Shown: positions 18,879-22,304 of the stretch, one piece after another | Layout: every line of letters starts with the position of its first letter | Position numbering within the stretch: the stretch's first letter is position 1 | Source of the DNA: Didymodactylos carnosus | Lineage: Eukaryota; Rotifera; Eurotatoria; Philodinida; Philodinidae | Reading direction: 5' to 3' | Assembly: GCA_905250885.1 (NCBI GenBank) | Contig: CAJNOQ010002871.1 | Location: forward strand, 1-22,304 | DNA: 22,304 nt | Position numbers and translations under genes: made by a program | The notes under the pieces: generated by a model | The model's input: the letters and a program-made list of their open reading frames with translations, nothing else | Databases searched by the model: none | What the model was told of the DNA's origin: nothing

Positions 18879-20388
18879 TTAATTGAACTGGGAATTCGAA
18901 TTCGGTTCGTTCGCAATTAAATTCATCAGATTAAGTGAACTTGGATTTTGTTTTAAACTGAAAAGTGTACTACTAATATTGACGATATCGGTCTGGAAAA
19001 AAAGATTTCTGCCCGTGGATTTCAATGATTTAATTTGATTTGTTTTTCTATTGATATTTTCAGTTAATTGTATATGGAAATCTTCGATTTTCCTTTGATA
19101 CTTATATTGTAAATCCGCAATGATATTCAGTTTTTTGAATTTAATCATTTCCTGTTCTGACTGATCGAATTTAATTTTGTTTAGAACTGATACTTGGTCA
19201 TGTTTATCATCCGAATTCATTTCCGATGTTTTCAAAATTGTACTTTCCGTTTTGACTATATTTAATGCCAATGCTTGTTGAACTACTTGATAAGCATGAT
19301 TCAACATCGAATCGGATAATTGTTGTGTTTTCATTTTCAATTGTCGTTCATCGAGAATATCGCTCATTTGATCTTTGAATAAATTCATTGCTTTGGAGAT
19401 ATTCTTCGATACTTCATTATGACGGTTGATTATTTCATTCGATTCGTTTTTCATTTGTTCTTCATTTGATTGATTTTTGTTTTCGCATTTGTTACGAATT
19501 CTACCCGAGTGTAATTGTATATCAGCTGATTTTCCAGCACCATTGTTGATTCCATCGGGTTTTCTCGATGGTCTATCACATGTGAAATAAAATTCAGCAT
19601 ACCAAAATATATTCTTATGACCTCTCCAATAGATAGATCCTCGAACTGTCTTAGGCCTTCCGAATACACGAGTTCTATAAAGAAGATAATCGTATCCATC
19701 ACGGCCACCTGTACCACCTTTTCCACCTTCACCAGGTTGTCCATCTTGATCATGGATATTTTGTTTGGCAATTGATTCAATCAATGAAATGAACGTGTCA
19801 GTAATATTCGTTTGGTTTTCTTCAATATAAATCAGTCCAGCATGTCCACCAAGTCCAGCGAGACCAGCGTCACCACCAACACCACCATGCCCTCCTCGAG
19901 TGCCTCGTTCTCCCCGGGCTAGATAATAACGGGTTAAAACAGGAAAAATCGTTCCTTCAGCAGCATTAGCCCCAAAATTACCGCTTGTTCCATTTCCAGC
20001 ATTGCCCCCAGTCCCCCCCGCGCCGCCCTCACAGCCTGACGTTATCAATTTATCTATATTTGATTTGCCATCGAACCTACTTTTAGCGATAGGATAAATA
20101 TGTCCACTATTTTGTCCAGCTTCTCCATTTCCACCTGGTAAACCGTCGAGATCATCTTCACTTGTTCGCGTTGCATGTTGTCGATGCTGAGCATGTCGAC
20201 CATCTTCACCTCGTCGACCACTAACATCTAGTGTGATCTCTTTTTCGGACACATCTCGAACGAAATAAACTGTATCCGAAGCAAAAATTAAATTGATTCC
20301 ATGCCAACAATCGTGGTCTAATGAATGGTCGATGAAAATATTGGTTGCATAAAACTTTACTTCAAAACTTTCAAGTTTTTTTCTAAGT
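18879..20388 (-). pseudogene. Large gene, segment 2: glycine-rich collagen-like part
   Basis: The frame is open from about 20388 although the first start-like codon is at 20252. It begins FYATNIFIDHSL, CWHGINLIFASDTVYFV and TLDVSGRRGEDG, then has Gly-rich tracts: DGLPGGNGEAG, GCEGGAGGTGGNAGNG, GERGTRGGHGGVGGDAG and DGQPGEGGKGGTGG. Gly spacing is irregular (GG-x and G-x-G), so this is not a true collagen triple helix. After about 19500 the protein becomes helical and coiled-coil-like (Lys/Glu/Gln-rich). It ends at a TAA (18879-18881), after which the same frame remains open and similar in composition. Confidence 0.6.
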
Positions 20389-20974
20389 CATTGAACGAAT
20401 CACTGAGGATAATATTATAGCTGTCGATAACTGCGATTTTCTCGTTGGTTTTTATTTTCGGTTTTGCTAAAATTTCTTCGATAACCAAGAAAATCTTATA
20501 AACAAGTTCGCTTTGATTTTCGTCTTTTAAATATTCATAAAATTGGCCTTGATCATCTGGATTATCGAATTCTAAATCAATGTTTAAACAATCTGTTGCA
20601 ATTAACTTTTCAAGTTTTTCGACAAGATCAAAATTTGACGAAATGATTTCGTTGATCTTTCGTCTCATTGACTTCGAGCAGGATATATTTTCGTATTGAC
20701 CTAAAGATTGTAGAATTTCTTCTTTCAATCGATTGAATAAAATCAAAAACTTTTGTTGACTTTGATTTAGTTCAATCAAATCATCGATAAGTTGTAATGC
20801 TGATTTATGTTTTCCTTCTTCCTCTCGTCGATGTTCTTCGATCGCTAAACGAAATAATTCTTTGAAATAATTCAAAGTATCTTGTAAATCAATATGATAT
20901 TGAAAATCAGCGATTGATGACCAGAAATAGAAGCAATTTTCTTCGTAATCGTTTGTTTTCAAATAATAAACAAC
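20357..20974 (-). pseudogene. Large gene, segment 1: N-terminal helical part
   Basis: About 205 codons, opening after an in-frame TAA near 20975 with no ATG at the start, so the true 5' end is missing. The content is amphipathic helix: LNYFKELFRLAIEEHRREEE, a Ser-Lys-Met-Arg-Arg segment, then acidic stretches. The frame ends falsely at 20357; the continuing protein is in the next frame, with one base too few in the poly-A run at 20376-20382. Confidence 0.55.
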
Positions 20975-21028
20975 TTAGATAATAAGAGATACACAACCCT
21001 TTTCATCATGAAAATCGACTATTTTCTG

Positions 21029-21071
21029 TTTGAGACGTTTCGTCTTTATTCAAAAGACATCCTCAGTCAAA
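21029..21071 (-). ncRNA. Hammerhead ribozyme-like motif in PLE 3' region
   Basis: Minus strand, 5' to 3': TTTGA (stem I), CTGAGGA, a T, GTCTTT-TGAAT-AAAGAC (stem II), GAAAC-GTC, TCAAA (stem I). Stem I (5 bp) and stem II (6 bp) pair perfectly, stem III is the minimal AC/GU, and the cleavage triplet GUC is in place. PLEs are known to encode such short hammerheads. The core fits CUGANGA...GAAA except for one extra U after the first box, so activity is doubtful. Confidence 0.5.
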
Positions 21072-21308
21072 TGTGACAGACGAAAGTTGGTTAAAATAGA
21101 AGATAAAATACAAATACAAATACACGTATGTAGAACGCAACAAATAAAATACAACTTTTCTTTTTTCACAATATATGACGACCGAATTATGCGTCGTCAA
21201 AATACGTTAAGTTCAAAGCTTTTTTGAGAATAAATTAGTCTTATCTTTTGATCAATATGAATGTTCATCAACAAGCTCTCTTTAATAGTTCTTCTTATAA
21301 GATGTGAG

Positions 21309-21704
21309 TCAACTGCAAGAATTTACGGGGTTCCAGTTAGTAAGATGACCTGTGTTTAAGCAATGAACCGCTATCCTGGAAAACCCTGTTCCAAAAAATG
21401 CATTCTGGTGTTCCTCTTTTCTTTTTATTACGCCTCTCGCTGTCTGTGCTATATAACTATTCATACATCCGTAGCAGTCATATTTGTAAACTACTCTCTT
21501 AAAATCACATGACACACGAAATGACCTACTAAATATAGATGATATTGTGTGTACAGCTTTAAAACCAAAATTCACCTTTTTCATTGGACTTTGCAGAAAA
21601 TGTTTCAGTTTATTTGCCAAGACCAATGAAACAGTATTATAGTACGGAAATGAAATGTAATGGCATCTAATATTAGAAGGTTGACAGGGCTTCTGTATGT
21701 TCAT
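21309..21704 (-). pseudogene. PLE ORF C-terminus: RT thumb and GIY-YIG endonuclease
   Basis: 131 codons. Residues about 4-45 (IQKPCQPSNI, SFPYYNTVSLVLANKLKHFL) match the segment after the RT palm in PLEs. Then comes a GIY-YIG endonuclease: VVYKYDCYGCMNSYIAQTARG contains the first strand, the C-x2-C pair and YIA in place of YIG, followed by KRKEEH and AVHCLNTGH. Endonuclease-bearing PLEs use this to nick target DNA. The residue before the final conserved His, normally the catalytic Glu (AxxEH), is Val here. Compared with the plus-strand copy, about nine residues after SNI are missing. 5' truncation plus these changes make it a dead fragment. Confidence 0.7.
21668..21702. repeat. Inverted repeat arm 1 of the head-to-head PLE pair
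   Basis: These 35 bp match the reverse complement of 22231-22265 with two mismatches. Both encode the same PLE segment (IQKP-QPSNI), so this is homology between two copies in opposite orientation. Confidence 0.9.
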
Positions 21705-22304
21705 CCAAAATGGAAAATCGATGACAAAAACCTACGTGAACTATTATTTTTGTACAAAAAAGACAAATTTCATATTTGATCATAAAAATTATGATCAAGT
21801 TAATGGTGTGTCCATGGGTAGTCCTCTTGCCCCTGTTATGGCGAACTTATTCATGAATGAAATCGAAAAAGAAATAGACAATTACAGGGGAAGAAAACCG
21901 GATCTTTACTTGAGATACGTTGATGACGTTTTTGCCATTATTCATGGTACCCAGAAAGACATTCATGGTTTATTGAAATTCATGAATAAACTTGACACAC
22001 GTATTAAGTTTACAGTAGAAGTACAAAATCGGAATAAATTGTCATTTTTGGATGTAATGGTTGAACGATTCAATAATGATGAACTGATCACTTACGTATA
22101 TAGAAAGGCCACTCACACAGGACTATGAATTATTTGAAAAAGAACTAAGTTACTATATACGAATCTTTAGGGCTAATGGATACCCGTCGAACATTTTGAA
22201 AAAGACAATACGAGGGATAAAAATGAATCAGAACATACAAAAGCCCTTTCAACCTTCTAATATTATGAAATTTGTTGGTAGAGCAGTTGGAAATAAGTAT
22301 TTGT
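21705..22304 (+). pseudogene. PLE reverse transcriptase fragment (palm with YVDD), runs off the window
   Basis: The copy starts 5'-truncated at about 21705. Its first codons (KNLRELLFL) are in one frame; near 21750 homology moves to the frame of the 21697-22128 ORF, so a one-base lesion is present. That frame holds NYDQVNGVSMGSPLAPVMAN (RT motif 4) and LRYVDDVFAI (catalytic YVDD), then KLSFLDVMVER and VYRKATHTGL. After 22128 the typical thumb region is partly deleted and homology continues in another frame (ELFEKELSYY, NGYPSNILKK, IQKPFQPSNI) to the end of the window. The motif-3 Asp side of the palm is missing. It is a non-functional copy of a PLE similar to the minus-strand fragment. Confidence 0.75.
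22231..22265. repeat. Inverted repeat arm 2 of the head-to-head PLE pair
   Basis: Pairs with 21668-21702 (33 of 35 positions), leaving a 528-bp spacer. After it the plus copy continues with a segment that the minus copy lacks. Confidence 0.9.

Larger units (their letters stand above)
14338..20974 (-). pseudogene. Decayed gene for a large glycine-rich and helical protein
   Basis: Consecutive minus-strand ORFs of matching character (helical, Lys/Glu/Asn/Leu-rich) join end to end once lesions are allowed, giving about 2200 codons without recognisable introns. Lesions in reading order: a frameshift at the 7-A run 20376-20382; TAA at 18879-18881; TAA at 18099-18101; frameshifts near 17345 and near 17115 that compensate each other; a frameshift in AATAAAATAAAATA at about 15932-15946; TAA at 14962-14964; and TAA at 14794-14796. 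The plan is an N-terminal helical region, a Gly-rich collagen-like region, then a very long helical region. This recalls large uncharacterised Gly-rich proteins of invertebrates, by pattern memory only. The gene is cut at its 5' side by PLE sequence (about 20975-21000) and at its 3' side by the minisatellite. Function unknown; not a recognised enzyme. Confidence 0.65.
20985..21704 (-). mobile_element. Truncated Penelope-like element (EN-containing), 3' part
   Basis: The minus strand holds the C-terminal end of a PLE ORF, then a 3' region with a hammerhead-like motif. The copy begins abruptly at about 21704, as expected for 5' truncation. Its 3' limit near 20985 is approximate, placed where the large gene remnant begins. 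It lies head to head with the plus-strand PLE fragment. Confidence 0.7.

Noticed and set aside
19680..20240. True collagen (G-x-y) repeats
   Set aside because: Glycine spacing is irregular and interrupted by long non-Gly stretches; it is a Gly-rich region of another kind.
1..22304. Telomeric short repeats, expected near Athena-type elements
   Set aside because: No tandem TGTGGG-like tracts seen on either strand, so I do not claim a telomeric location.

Overview
The window looks like an animal, AT-rich, transposon-dense genomic segment. I infer a rotifer, most likely a bdelloid. It combines Penelope-like elements (PLEs), an SGNH/GDSL-hydrolase ORF joined to PLE sequence, and a Ty3/gypsy-type LTR retrotransposon carrying a DEDDy-exonuclease third ORF. 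That sharing of enzymatic ORFs between LTR elements and Athena-type PLEs has been described in bdelloid rotifers. NHL-repeat and glycine-rich gene remnants fit but are not diagnostic. There is no bacterial gene organisation.

Layout. 1-1802: mostly non-coding, with a frameshifted NHL-repeat gene remnant on the minus strand (about 780-1090). 1803-2090 plus 11098-about 12640 (plus strand): one PLE-derived reading frame, N-terminal reverse-transcriptase (RT) region fused in frame to an SGNH hydrolase ORF. It is split by 2091-11092, a complete minus-strand LTR retrotransposon flanked by the 5-bp target duplication ACGAC. The element has two 625-bp LTRs that look identical, a tRNA-His-type primer site, gag with two zinc knuckles, a gag/pol overlap with a -1 slippery site, pol (protease, RT, RNase H, integrase) broken by two frameshifts, a DEDDy exonuclease ORF3, and a polypurine tract.

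12606-13466 (minus): an orphan low-complexity basic ORF cut off against the hydrolase ORF. 13790-14345: a degenerate minisatellite with a higher-order period of about 145 bp. 14338-20974 (minus): one long decayed gene for a large glycine-rich plus helical protein, reconstructed across four frameshifts and four in-frame TAA codons. About 21000-22304: two truncated PLE copies arranged head to head. One is minus strand (RT thumb plus GIY-YIG endonuclease and a hammerhead-like 3' motif); the other is plus strand (RT palm with YVDD, running off the window end).

How it fits together: host genes (NHL, glycine-rich) decayed, PLEs accumulated by truncated insertion and recombination, and the LTR element landed last, inside the PLE ORF. 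The most interesting elements are ORF3 with apparent retrovirus-like splice signals, the PLE-RT/hydrolase fusion, and repeated peptide motifs at pol domain linkers. I see no tRNA, rRNA or CRISPR array.
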